Assembly: GCA_047631095.1 (NCBI GenBank)
Contig: JBLHZD010000072.1
Coordinates: forward strand, 1-14,968
DNA length: 14,968 bases
Source: JABJJH01 sp047631095
GTDB taxonomy: Bacteria > Pseudomonadota > Alphaproteobacteria > UBA8366 > GCA-2717185
Direction: 5' to 3'
The translations under genes were made by a program, and so were the position numbers. Positions 1 through 9,335 of this stretch are shown here, in pieces. Each line of letters opens with the position of its first letter. Position 1 is the first letter of the stretch. The notes under the pieces are model-generated. The model saw only the letters and a list, made by a program, of their open reading frames with translations. It made no database searches and was not told the origin of the DNA.

Positions 1-68
1 TTTTCTGATGTCCACATTAGCCTTGCCCTCCATTCGGCGGTAAGACCCTTGAATCACATCCGACTCAT

Positions 69-677
69 ATGATTCAAGAACTTTTCGGACGGACACTTAG
101 GGCGCCCTTCGATGGCGTTATTTCAAACAGGGAGATTGAACCCTTCGCTGAAGTCGCGATCGGAAAAACCGCCTTCCAACTCGATTCCAAAGGGGCTTAC
201 AAAGTCGAACTCGAAGTCCCCGACACCGTCGTCGGTCAGATATCCGTTGGCGCCCCGGTCACGGTTGAAATCCGTAGCGTCAAAGGGTGTGGATGCAAAG
301 CGCGCGTCACGGAAATTGCCGCCGTTTCGGGCGCTGCGAACGCCGTCACCGTCACCGCGACCATTCTGGAAAGCCCGGATGGGTTGCTCCCGGGCGCGGC
401 GGTTGAAGCCAGCATCGCCTTTGCACGGCGGGACGGCGATAATCGCGGGTTTCTGGTGCCGCTGGTCGCGATTGCGCCGGGCGACGGAGAGGCGCGCGGT
501 TACGTCTTCAAATACGACGCTGAAACCGGAATGGTTAAAAAAACCGAAGTTAGCGGTAAGTACGCAAGCGGTAACATGATCGGCGTGTCGAAAGGCGTCG
601 CCGCTGGCGACATCATCGCCGCCGCCGGCGTGAGTTTCCTTCGGGACGGCCAACGCGTGAAACTGATGGGCCAATAA
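69..677 (+). pseudogene. RND efflux membrane fusion protein (HlyD/AcrA family), N-terminally broken
   Basis: This is the C-terminal half of a periplasmic adaptor that would link an inner-membrane RND pump to an outer-membrane channel. The reading frame opens at the second half of the lipoyl/barrel-sandwich motif (LRAPFDGVIS, residues about 10-19). It continues through the beta-barrel domain (about 40-120) and the membrane-proximal domain, ending in a normal FLRDGQRVKL-type tail. At 202 residues it is about half the usual 350-400, and it has no signal peptide, first lipoyl half or alpha-hairpin. The ATG at 69 is only the first start in the open frame. Upstream, frame 1 (positions 1-90) reads helix-like residues (SLALHSAVR, then KNFSD directly before the LRAPFDG site) but has a TGA at 70-72 and needs a frame change near 88-93. 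I infer a relic with at least one frameshift and one stop. The RND gene starts 44 bases downstream, as in a normal adaptor-pump operon. Family identity is confident; whether the fragment is expressed is unknown. Confidence 0.8.
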
Positions 678-721
678 CCCCGCCGTCGCCCGCACGCTTT
701 TTCGCCTCGGAGGCTATCGTT

Positions 722-3700
722 ATGAATCTCGCAAAACTCGCGCTCGACAACGCCCGCATCACCATTTGCGCCACCTTGCTGATCGTCCTTATTGGCGTCG
801 CCGCCTATTTGTCCTATCCCAGTTCGGAGGACCCGACGATCCAGATTCGCAGCGCCAGCGTGACGGCGAATTATCCCGGCATGTCGCCGGAACGGGTTGA
901 GGAGCTGATTACCAAACCAATCGAATCTGCGATGCGCGAAATCGCCGAAATCAAGGACATCGTATCCACGTCCAAAACCGGCGGCGTAAAAGTAAAACTG
1001 CATCTTTACGACCGCATCACAGATCTGGCGCCGATTTTTCAGAGAATCAGAAACAAGGCGAACGATCTGAAACCCGATTTACCCGAAGGGACAAGCGGAC
1101 CCTTTGTGCATGATGAAGAAGGACTGACCGCCATCGCCACCATCGCGTTATGGGCGGACGGGTTCTCGATGACGGAAATGCGCGATGTGGCGCGCGATAC
1201 GCGCGACCTGCTGTACACACTCGACGGCGTTCGGAAAATTGAAATCATGGGCGCGCAGGAAGAACGCGTTTATCTGGAAGTGGCGCCCAACCGGCTCGCC
1301 CAGCTTGGCGTTTCCCTGAAAGATGTCTTCGGCGCGCTGGCGCAGCAAAACATTATCAAGCCCGGCGGCGCAATCAATGCGGACGGTCGCATCGTATTAC
1401 TGGAGCCGTCGGGAAACATCACATCCATTGACGCCATCCGCGATGTCGTTTTCAAATTCCCGACACCGATCAGGTCTTGCGATTGGGGGAAATCCTCTCG
1501 GTCCGCCGGGAACTTGTCGATCCTCCGGAATCGCCAGCGTTCTTCAACAACAAACCGGCGATTATCCTGTCCGTGTCAACGGTCGAGGGCACCAACAATG
1601 TTGAGTTCGGCGATCGGCTGACCGCGCTTCTCGACGACATTCAGCAAGACTTGCCAATCGGTTATGTCCTGGAGCCCGCAACCTTCCAGCCCAAACTCAT
1701 CGCAGCCGCGGTCAATAGCGCTGTTTCCAACGTATATCAGACGTTGATTATCGTTCTTGTCGTCGTCATGGTTTTTCTGGGACTCCGAACCGGGTTGATC
1801 GTCGGGTTCTTTGTGCCGCTGACGATGCTGTTCGGTATTATCATCATGAGCCTCGTCGGCGTCGAACTGCAACGGATGTCCATAGCCGCGACAATCATCT
1901 CGCTCGGCATGCTGGTCGATAACGGCATTGTCGTGGCCGAGGATATCCGCGTACGCCTGGCGCGCGGCGCCGCGCGCCGGGACGCTGCAACGGAATCTGG
2001 TCGCGCGCTCGCCATCCCCCTGCTGACGTCATCGCTCACAACCATTTTTGCATTCATGCCGATGATGTTTATCGACGGCGGCGCGGGTGAATATGTGCGA
2101 TCGCTGGCGCAAGTTGTGACGATCCTGCTGCTCGGTTCCTGGCTTCTATCCATGACCGTTACACCAGCAATGTGCGCCTGGTTTATGCGTGTCCCTGAAA
2201 ATTCAACGCCGAGGGAAGCGCAACCCGAAGCGGCCTATGACGGATTCGTCTATTTGCTCTATCGCCGGGCGCTGGGGGCGATCCTGAAATGGCGCCTTAT
2301 CGCAATCGCCGGACTTGTCGGCTTGTTGATCCTGTCCGTTTCGCTATTGGGAACGATCCGGAATGAATTTTTCCCGCTGGGCGACCGAAGCCAGTTTCTT
2401 GTCTATCTGGACTTTGAAGCGGGCACGGATATTCGCGAAACCCAAACGCAATTGCGCACGCTGACCAGCTGGCTTGCGGATAAAGACGCGAACCCGGAGA
2501 TCACAAACCATGTCGCCTATGTCGGTTATGGCGGCCCGCGTTTCTTTTTGTCCCTGTCGCCGGTCGACCGGGATCCGCAACGGGCCTTTGTCCTGATCAA
2601 CACACAGACCTTTGACGATGTCGGGCCTGTTCTGGATCGCGTAAACACTTTCCTTGATTCAAAAATTCCCGGCGCGCGGGCGGACGCCAAACGCATGTGG
2701 TTTGGCGGCACGGAACCCGGCGTTCTGCAAATCAGGCTAATAGGCCCGGATGGCGATACCCTGGTGGATCGCGCAGAGCGTGTGATCGCCGCGCTCCACG
2801 ACGTTCCCGGCGCCGTTGGCGTAAAACAGGATTGGGAAAACAAGATCCTGACGCTGGTTGTCGATGTTGACCAGGTCCGCGCGCGCCGCACAGGCGTGAC
2901 GTCAACCGACGTCGCGGAATCGTTAAACACCGTGTTCGCCGGATACGCCATCAGCGACTATCGCGAAGGTGACAAATCAATCCCGATTGTCGTGCGCGGC
3001 GACGAATTGATGCGTCTTTCATTGTCCAGCTTGCAACGCATTCAGGTCTATTCGCCAACCATCAATAAATTTATCGCCCTTGAACAAGTCGCAACCGTGC
3101 GCCCCGAATGGCGGTTCAGTCGCGTGAAGCGCCGCAACCAGCAACGCACCCTGACCGTGGAAGCGCGCAATGTCGATATCTCGACCACCGAACTTCTGGC
3201 CGCCGTCACGCCCACATTGGACGCGCTCGACCTACCGACCGGGTATCGCATGGAGATTGGCGGGGAAATCAAGGATCAGAGTGAAGCCAATGAAAAACTC
3301 TTCGGTTTCCTGCCCGTCGCGATCGCCGCAATCATCATCTTGTTGATTGGTCAGTTCAATTCCTTTCGCAAGGGCGGCGTTATCCTGGCGACCGTCCCGC
3401 TGATCCTGATTGGTGGAACGCTGGGGCTTCTGGTAATGGATGCCGCCAATGGCTTCATGGTCCTGCTTGGGTTTTTCAGCCTCGCGGGCATTCTGATCAA
3501 CAATGGCATCGTCCTTGTGGATCGCATCAGCGCGTAAGAGAAATCCGGGCGCGCGCCGCTGGAAGCCGTCATCGTCGCCTGTCTGACGCGATTCCGGCCC
3601 ATCCTGATGACCACGTTGACGACGGTCCTGGGCCTCGTACCGCTGATCCTGTTTGGCGGCGCGCTTTTCTATGGCATGGCCAGCGTGATCGCGTTCGGCC

Positions 3701-3813
3701 TGATTGTGGCGACATTGATTACACTGGGCTTCGTACCCGCGCTTTATACATTGCTGTTTGGTATTTCGACCCGCGATGCGCCCACCGCCGCCCGCTCTAC
3801 ACTTCAGGAATAG
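722..3813 (+). pseudogene. RND efflux pump permease (AcrB/MexB-type), frameshifted and with internal stop
   Basis: This is an inner-membrane proton-driven drug or solute exporter of the AcrB superfamily. It starts at ATG 722 behind a GGAGG (709-713). Frame 2 codes for the first TM helix and the porter domain up to AIRDVVFKFP (about 1460). The protein then continues in frame 1 with DTDQVLRLGEILSVRREL (from 1462). A single missing base in the CCC run at 1459-1461 explains the shift. The second lesion is TAA at 3535-3537, inside the conserved DRI-x6-GR segment after TM10-11. Downstream, EKSGRAPLEAV and RFRPILMTTLTTVLGLVPL continue in the same frame to a natural stop at 3811-3813. Repaired, the product would be about 1030 residues, the normal RND length. 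The TM4 motif LGMLVDNGIVV has Asp-Asn where AcrB has Asp-Asp, as in many RND subfamilies. No outer-membrane factor gene follows. Neither fragment could form a working trimeric pump. Confidence 0.9.
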
Positions 3814-3820
3814 CGTAGGC

Positions 3821-3826
3821 TATAAT
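3821..3826 (+). promoter_or_regulatory. Possible -10 element upstream of the SLC13 permease
   Basis: A perfect TATAAT lies just after the RND relic's stop and about 70 bases before the permease start. No good -35 hexamer sits 16-18 bases upstream; the region reads around CTACAC. The assignment rests on the -10 match and its position only. Confidence 0.25.
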
Positions 3827-3896
3827 CGCCGAATTGGTTTTACAGAAGCCTGTTGGCCCAAGCCTGAAGGCGGGCGCATACGAGAGATAATTGAGT

Positions 3897-5726
3897 ATGG
3901 AATTTCCGCCGTTACCCGATACCCACGCCCTGTCCGTCCTGGTTCTGATTGTCGTAGCGTTATATCTGTTCACCCGCGAAAACATCACACTGGAAACGTC
4001 CAGTCTGGCGGTGCTGGTGTTGCTGGTCACCGGGTTTGAACTCTTTCCCTACGCCAATAACGGCGGCGCCGTACACGCGGTGGATTTCTTTCAGGGCTTC
4101 GGCCATGAAGCGTTGATCGCCGTCTGCGCGCTCATGATCGCAGGACAAGGGTTGGTGCGCACCGGCGCACTGGAACCGGTTGGACTCTCGCTGGCCAAAT
4201 TATGGTCCGTCAGTCCAGCGTTCTCGTTGCTATTGACGCTGATTGTCGGCGGGGCGCTCAGCGCCTTTGTTAATAACGTTCCCATCGTTGTTCTGCTGCT
4301 CCCGATCCTCACCAGCATTTCAGCGCGCGCGAATAAGCCCGCCTCGCATATTCTGATGCCCATGGGCTTCGCCACCCTTGTCGGCGGCATGACGACCACC
4401 ATCGGCACCTCAACCAACCTTCTGGTGATCTCCATTGCGGCGGATCTGGGGTTGCCACGCATGTCCATGTTCGACTTTATCGTCCCGGCCGGGATCACGG
4501 CGGGTATCGCTATTCTCTACCTATGGCTTTTGGCGCCACGCATGTTGCCAGCCCGGGAATCGCCGCTGGGGGATATGTCGCCGCGCGTTTTCGCCGGACG
4601 TTTGCAAATTGAAGACGACAGTTTCGCCAACGGAAAATCCCTGGAGGAGGTCTTCAAGGAAGCCGGCGGCCCGTTCCGGATTATCGACATTCGGCGCGGA
4701 ATCGGCATGACCTTGATGCCGCGCCCTGATGTCGTCCTGCAGGCTGGCGACCGCATCGGCGTTCGCGACACGCCGCAACGATTGAAAGAACTGGAGACCG
4801 TGCTGGGCGGTCGTCTCTATACCGGCGACACGCTCGTTGATGACGAACATCCGCTGCGCGCAGAAGATCAGCAAATCGCTGAAATCGTTATAACCCAGGG
4901 GTCTCCGCTGGAAGGCGCAACCCTGGCGCGGGCGCGCTTTGCGGAAACCTATCAGTTGGTGACCCTGGCGCTGCACCGCGCGGGCGCGCAAATCCACAAA
5001 TTTCGCGACAAGGTGAGCGACGTCCGCCTGCGCGTTGGCGACGTGTTGATGGTGCAAGGCAGTCTGGAGCAAATTTCATCGATCAAGCGCGGCGGCGAAC
5101 TCCTGGTGCTGGATGCAACGGTGGAGCTGCCCCACACCCAACGCGCGCCGCTGGCGTTGGCGATTATGGCGGGCATCGTCCTGGCCGCAGCGTTTGGAAT
5201 CCTACCCATCGCCATCAGCGCCGTATGCGGCGTGTTCCTGATGCTGGTCACAAAATGCCTGCGGTGGCGCGACGCGGCGCAAGCGCTCAGCGCACAGGTC
5301 ATCATGATCGTCGTGGCCAGTCTGGCGCTGGGCGCCGCCTTGCTAAAAACCGGCGGTGCAGAATATCTGGCGAGCGTCTTTCTATCGCTGGCCGGGGACG
5401 CCTCCCCCGCGATGCTGCTCAGCGGCCTGATGCTGGTGATGGCGATCCTGACGAATATCGTCTCCAACAACGCGTCTGCGGTGATCGGCGCGCCCATCGC
5501 TATCGGCATCGCCCAACAATTATCCCTGCCCGCCGAGCCCTTCGTGCTGGCCGTTCTTTTCGGCGCCAATATGAGCTACGCCACGCCCATGGCCTACAAA
5601 ACCAATCTGCTGGTGATGAATGCGGGGGGGTACCGGTTCTCCGACTTCCTTCGCGTCGGGATTCCGCTCACCCTGATCACCTGGCTCAGCCTGTCCTGGT
5701 TGCTGCCAACGCTTTACGGGCTTTAA
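3897..5726 (+). CDS. SLC13/DASS-family anion permease with two TrkA-C (RCK_C) domains
   Basis: This is an inner-membrane permease of the divalent-anion:Na+ symporter group, which carries dicarboxylates, sulfate or related anions; the substrate here is unknown. With ATG 3897 it is 609 residues, matching the E. coli YfbS-type architecture. TM helices fill residues 10-215 and 417-605. Two TrkA-C regulatory domains lie between them, at about 226-306 and 318-400. The inverted-repeat transport motifs are visible: SAFVNNVP at 122-129 with GTSTNLLV at 170-177, and SNNASAV at 523-529 with TPMAYKTNLLV at 563-573. An in-frame TTG two codons earlier (3891) is possible, but ATG is preferred. The ribosome binding site is weak (GAGA at about 3882). 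The gene follows the RND relic by 83 bases and appears intact. Substrate cannot be told from sequence; the TrkA-C pair suggests gating by a nucleotide or other small ligand. Confidence 0.9.
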   Translation: MEFPPLPDTHALSVLVLIVVALYLFTRENITLETSSLAVLVLLVTGFELFPYANNGGAVHAVDFFQGFGHEALIAVCALMIAGQGLVRTGALEPVGLSLAKLWSVSPAFSLLLTLIVGGALSAFVNNVPIVVLLLPILTSISARANKPASHILMPMGFATLVGGMTTTIGTSTNLLVISIAADLGLPRMSMFDFIVPAGITAGIAILYLWLLAPRMLPARESPLGDMSPRVFAGRLQIEDDSFANGKSLEEVFKEAGGPFRIIDIRRGIGMTLMPRPDVVLQAGDRIGVRDTPQRLKELETVLGGRLYTGDTLVDDEHPLRAEDQQIAEIVITQGSPLEGATLARARFAETYQLVTLALHRAGAQIHKFRDKVSDVRLRVGDVLMVQGSLEQISSIKRGGELLVLDATVELPHTQRAPLALAIMAGIVLAAAFGILPIAISAVCGVFLMLVTKCLRWRDAAQALSAQVIMIVVASLALGAALLKTGGAEYLASVFLSLAGDASPAMLLSGLMLVMAILTNIVSNNASAVIGAPIAIGIAQQLSLPAEPFVLAVLFGANMSYATPMAYKTNLLVMNAGGYRFSDFLRVGIPLTLITWLSLSWLLPTLYGL

Positions 5727-6335
5727 AAGCGTCTCTCCGGGAAACCGGCGCTAACAGTGCAGGGAGCAATCATGCAGGGCGCAATGGCCCGCTTAAGAAC
5801 AGTTGCCGCGGTTAAAGCCAGGATTCGGGCGTCATCCGCCGCCGCTTCCTTTGCAAGGGAGATGATTGCGCGCCCCAATTCCGATTGGGTGTGCCTATAT
5901 TCCTGCACTTCAGAATCCGCCAAGACTAGGCGCAACCATCAGCACTTATTTTGCTGGGCCATCCAGCCGGGGCCGGCCAAATATTTTCAACAACGCAAGC
6001 GTATATAAATATCATCACATGTTCCTTTCGGAAGCCCCGCCGCCATTGTTTTCACATTAGGCCGGTAGCTTTGCGTCACACCGTTTCCGGGTGCTTTGCC
6101 GTTTCGAGGAATTTTGAGGGTCTCTTCTTGAACCTCCCCTTATATGTGCGCCAAAACTTGCGTGACATCAGTGATCAAAGTCACAGTGAAACAATGATTT
6201 TAAAAAAACGTTATGCCACTGCGCGGCGTTTCGCATTCCACCGTCTCCGCTACGCCCTTTCCCTGCCCGTGTCGGTTGTGGCAAGCTCGGCGCCGCACTG
6301 AATTGTTTCGCCTCATCACAGATAGGGGACCTATC
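5727..6335. other. 609-base gap without a convincing gene
   Basis: There is no recognisable protein, RNA gene or repeat family here. One TTG-started minus-strand frame (5935 down to 5723, 70 residues, Ala-rich, containing KEAAADDARILALTAATVLK) has codon use like a real gene. However, it has no clear ribosome binding site and I do not recognise it; it could be a small gene or a relic. A perfect 6-bp hairpin (CCCAAT/ATTGGG, 4-base loop) sits at 5874-5889 within it, without a T-run. The CRP-like palindrome at 6170-6185 is listed separately. No rho-independent terminator is visible after the permease. Confidence 0.5.
6170..6185. promoter_or_regulatory. CRP/FNR-family-like palindrome
   Basis: AGTGA-N6-TCACA matches the CRP consensus TGTGA-N6-TCACA at nine of ten defined bases. 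It lies about 150 bases before the CaiB-type CoA-transferase start, in the gap where that gene's promoter should be. Function is inferred from the motif alone. Short palindromes occur by chance, and no matching -35/-10 pair was identified next to it. Confidence 0.35.
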
Positions 6336-7598
6336 ATGCCTGACACGACAAGCAATCCCGCCGCCAATAGCGCCAATATCGCCGATTTCAGCTTTCTGGA
6401 GGGCGTGAAAACCGTCGATTTCACCCAGTTCGAAGCGGGCCCGTCCTGCACCGAATCTCTGGCCTGGCTCGGCGCGGATGTCGTAAAGGTCGAGAACCCG
6501 AACCGGGGCGACCCCGGCCGACGGCTGCGGCCCGGCTTTCCCGATGACGACCCCTATTACTTCCACATGTTCAACGCCAACAAGAAGTCCGTCGGAATTA
6601 ATCTGAAATCCGAGAAGGGTCTCGAAATCGCGAAGGATTTGATTCGCCAAGCCGATGTGATGGTGGAGAATTTCGCCCCCGGCGCCATCGAGCGCCTCGG
6701 CCTGTCCTATGAGGTCGTCAAAGCGATCAACCCCGGAATTATTTACGCCCAGATCAAGGGCTTCGGCGAGGGCAGCCCCTATGAGAAAAACCTGTCCTTC
6801 GACATGATCGCCCAGGCCGCCGGCGGCACCTTCAGCGTCACCGGCGAGGCGGATGGCCCGCCGACCCGCCCAGGCATGACGCTCGGCGATACAGGCACCG
6901 GCATGGTTATGGCGCTGACGATCGCCTCCGCCCTGTTCAAGCGCGCGCAGACTGGAGAAGGCCATCATTTACAGGTCGCGATGCAGGACGCGATCCTGCA
7001 CTATATGCGCACCAACTTCGCCAGCACCGGCCGTACCGGCGAAGCCGCCGGGCGCGCAGGCAGCAAGATCGCAGGGTCCCTCTCTGCGCCGAAGGGGCTT
7101 TTTCCCTGCGCCCCCGGAGGCCCCAACGACTACGTCTACATCTCCACCAGCGCCGCGAACCCGGAGCACTGGAACCGGTTGTTGAAAGTGGTTGGGCGGG
7201 AGGATCTGATTGGCGACGAACGCTATGATACGCCGCGCGACCGCGCCCATAATGAGCCCGAAGTGGACGAAATCGTCTCCACCTGGACCCGCACCAAAAC
7301 CAAGTTCGACGCGATGACCGAAATTGGCGGCGCGGGCATTCCCGTCGGCCCGGTGCTCGACACGCTGGAGCTGCAGAACGACGTAACCTTCGAGCAGCGC
7401 GGCATCATGCAAATTATGGATCACGCCGTGCACGAGCCGTTCAAAATGCCAACCTGGCCTGTGCGGGTAGACGGCCAACCAACGCGCATCAAACCCTCAC
7501 CGATGCTGGCCGAACACACCGACGACGTGCTGCGCGACTGGCTGGATCTGGACGACGAGACAGTGGCGGCGCTTAAAACAGACAACGCCGTAAAATAG
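6336..7598 (+). CDS. CaiB/BaiF class III CoA-transferase (formyl-CoA:oxalate CoA-transferase-like)
   Basis: This is a cytoplasmic enzyme that moves CoA from an acyl-CoA donor to a free carboxylic acid through an aspartyl-CoA intermediate. It has 420 residues, the normal length for the family. The N-terminal Rossmann segment reads GVKTVDFTQFEAGPSCTESL at residues 23-42, then LGADVVKVENPNRGD with the usual R-x-x-PG region. ENFAPGAIERLGL (111-123) and the YAQIKGFGEGSPY strand follow. The catalytic Asp is most likely Asp185 in LGDTGTGM, which corresponds to Asp169 of Oxalobacter Frc. The small domain and the C-terminal GIPVGPVLDTLE/RGIMQI segments are complete. ATG 6336 is chosen because AGGGG lies about 8 bases upstream and the fold begins there; the longer open frame from 6213 is not protein-like. 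The true acid and donor cannot be told, and similarity to Frc does not prove oxalate use. Confidence 0.92.
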   Translation: MPDTTSNPAANSANIADFSFLEGVKTVDFTQFEAGPSCTESLAWLGADVVKVENPNRGDPGRRLRPGFPDDDPYYFHMFNANKKSVGINLKSEKGLEIAKDLIRQADVMVENFAPGAIERLGLSYEVVKAINPGIIYAQIKGFGEGSPYEKNLSFDMIAQAAGGTFSVTGEADGPPTRPGMTLGDTGTGMVMALTIASALFKRAQTGEGHHLQVAMQDAILHYMRTNFASTGRTGEAAGRAGSKIAGSLSAPKGLFPCAPGGPNDYVYISTSAANPEHWNRLLKVVGREDLIGDERYDTPRDRAHNEPEVDEIVSTWTRTKTKFDAMTEIGGAGIPVGPVLDTLELQNDVTFEQRGIMQIMDHAVHEPFKMPTWPVRVDGQPTRIKPSPMLAEHTDDVLRDWLDLDDETVAALKTDNAVK

Positions 7599-8004
7599 CC
7601 TAACGCCGCCACTTGATGAGCCTGTATTTTTGGACCTGTGCGTCATGGGGGTCGCGAGGACCGTTCAACGAACAGCTTGCAGCGCCAAACTCCAAATCTC
7701 TGCGCGGCGACAAGGAGCCCCTAAAATATGAGGGCCTACCCGGATTACGGACACTAACTGAAGCGACGAAATGCAGTCTGCCGATCTTCAATAAAGAAGA
7801 GACAGGACATGCAAACCGAAAAAACCATGACGTCGTATTCAAGGTCCGCGGGAAATATCTTAAACAACTTCCTAATTTTGATTTGGAGACGCCATTGACC
7901 CGATGAGAGGATGAACTCGGCGTCCCACGCGCCGACAATTACAAACCCTAGAAAACGAGCGGTCTCTGTGCCACGATGAGGCGCATTTTAAATGGAGGCG
8001 CGCT
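7599..8004. other. 406-base gap, no recognisable gene
   Basis: The gap lies between the CoA-transferase and the CmcJ/NvfI-family gene. Two opposed frames of 97 (+) and 112 (-) codons span it, but neither has a ribosome binding site, recognisable motifs or coding-like composition. I treat both as chance or as an unrecognisable relic. The last 15 bases hold the GGAGG ribosome binding site of the next gene (7994-7998). No terminator with a T-run was found. Confidence 0.5.
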
Positions 8005-9282
8005 ATGGGTCAGGTTAAAGAATTCCAGAATAACGATACGGTCGATACGGAAATTACTCCAACAACCTATTTTCCCGCCCTCCAAACCACCCAAGGGCAG
8101 GCTTCTCCTATCGCGGCGAATGGTGGTTTATCCTATATGTCGTTTGATCGGGGCGGTGACGCCGGAACGAGCGCAGCCACACAAGCTGCGCTCGAGCAGA
8201 TTTCCAAGGGGACCGGGCAGGCTGTCACCGACATGCTCGACACGGCGCCGCCCGGTCCAATTGAGACCGAATGGGGCGTCGGGTTTCGCGACTATGATGA
8301 ATGCATGGACTATATCCGGGCGAACAACATCAGCGCCCCTGATGGCGGCCTGGCGTTACCGCTGCGCTACTCCGTCAATGAACACCCAACCTATTCCATC
8401 GTTCCATCCAATGCGCTGTGGCATGACCCGACGCGCAAGGCTGATGCGCAGGCGTTGAAAAAAGACGAGCTGAACAACAAACAACGTTGCCTCTATTTCC
8501 CACATGTCCTGCGCGATGCGCGTCGACTTGAGGAATACCATCCGGGCCTTTCGCCGCATACACCGGAATGTATGGATAAACTTGGTCTCTCGTTGGCGCA
8601 TTGCGATTCAAAATGCGAGGATTTTTACGATCCGGCGGAAGTGGAGAGCGTTTTCTATCCGGAAATTGAGGAACTTCTTCTGTCGTTTTTCCCGGAGGCG
8701 ACAGACGCGCTCGTGTACAATCATGACGTCTTTGACAAAGACTATAAAGGCGACCGCACGGAAGATCAGGACGCTAAAAACCCCGGTGTAAACGCCAATT
8801 ACGTCAACCTCGTGCACAACGATCTCAACGACAATAGCGGGCGCGTCCGTTGTCGTGAATTGTTAACGAAAAATCTGCGGAACTTTGGACGGGAGCAACA
8901 CTACACGGCGGAAGAAGCGGACGCGAAAATGGCGCGGCGGTTCGTGTCCATCAATCTTGCAAAACCGATGGAGACCATAGAACAGTTTCCCTTTGTGCTC
9001 TGCGCCTGGCCCTCTTTCGCCAAACAATCCTACATCACCAACTATCGAATCTATGATGACCGTGTTGGGGAGACGACACGTTTCACAAACCGCGCCGAGC
9101 ATGAGTGGTACTGGGTTCCCCAACAAAAATCGACCGAAGTCTCAATGCTGAAATGCTATGATTCAGTCACCGATGGCTCTGTTTCACGCTGGTCCTTCCA
9201 TACGGCCAGTATCGATCCTACCGCACCTGACGATGCGCGTTGTCGTAAAAACGTTGTGGTCCGAGCCTACCTCTTTTTCTAG
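8005..9282 (+). CDS. CmcJ/NvfI/AsaB-family putative non-haem iron oxygenase, long form
   Basis: This is a 425-residue soluble protein with no signal peptide. The C-terminal two thirds match the family that contains cephamycin CmcJ, fungal AsaB/NvfI and gibberellin GA4 desaturase, whose studied members are Fe(II)/2-oxoglutarate-type oxidases. Visible landmarks in order are a DFYDPAEVESVFYPEIEELL segment, VHNDLND (His271 and Asp273, the expected HxD metal ligands), RFVSINLAKP then LCAWPS near 312-335, YWVPQQKSTEV then LKCYDS (about 369-385), FHTAS with His399 (the expected second metal His), and a terminal VVVRAYLFF strand. The N-terminal 100 or so residues precede the usual domain and are low-complexity at first (ISKGTGQAVTDMLDT), so the protein is longer than typical bacterial members. 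ATG 8005 has a GGAGG six bases upstream. It is a single-gene unit, convergent with the next gene (53 bases between stops). Family membership is confident; activity and substrate are unknown. Confidence 0.8.
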   Translation: MGQVKEFQNNDTVDTEITPTTYFPALQTTQGQASPIAANGGLSYMSFDRGGDAGTSAATQAALEQISKGTGQAVTDMLDTAPPGPIETEWGVGFRDYDECMDYIRANNISAPDGGLALPLRYSVNEHPTYSIVPSNALWHDPTRKADAQALKKDELNNKQRCLYFPHVLRDARRLEEYHPGLSPHTPECMDKLGLSLAHCDSKCEDFYDPAEVESVFYPEIEELLLSFFPEATDALVYNHDVFDKDYKGDRTEDQDAKNPGVNANYVNLVHNDLNDNSGRVRCRELLTKNLRNFGREQHYTAEEADAKMARRFVSINLAKPMETIEQFPFVLCAWPSFAKQSYITNYRIYDDRVGETTRFTNRAEHEWYWVPQQKSTEVSMLKCYDSVTDGSVSRWSFHTASIDPTAPDDARCRKNVVVRAYLFF

Positions 9283-9335
9283 GAAGACAGGGATCCGTTT
9301 AAAAGTCTGCGGGAACGCTAAATACGATGCGCGGA

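Noticed and set aside
4521..5569. Long minus-strand frames inside the permease gene (183 and 205 codons)
   Set aside because: They are opposite-strand shadows of the strongly supported permease, with Arg/Ser/Thr-rich translations and no family features.
5727..5760. CCGG...CCGG hairpin after the permease, considered as a terminator
   Set aside because: The stem is a 4-bp self-complementary tetramer and no T-run follows.
6213..6335. 41-codon upstream extension of the first CoA-transferase
   Set aside because: It is rich in Arg, Pro and Cys with no CaiB similarity. ATG 6336 has its own ribosome binding site and the fold starts there.
7600..7938. Opposed frames of 97 and 112 codons between 7599 and 8004
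   Set aside because: They overlap each other almost completely. Neither has a ribosome binding site, motifs or gene-like composition.
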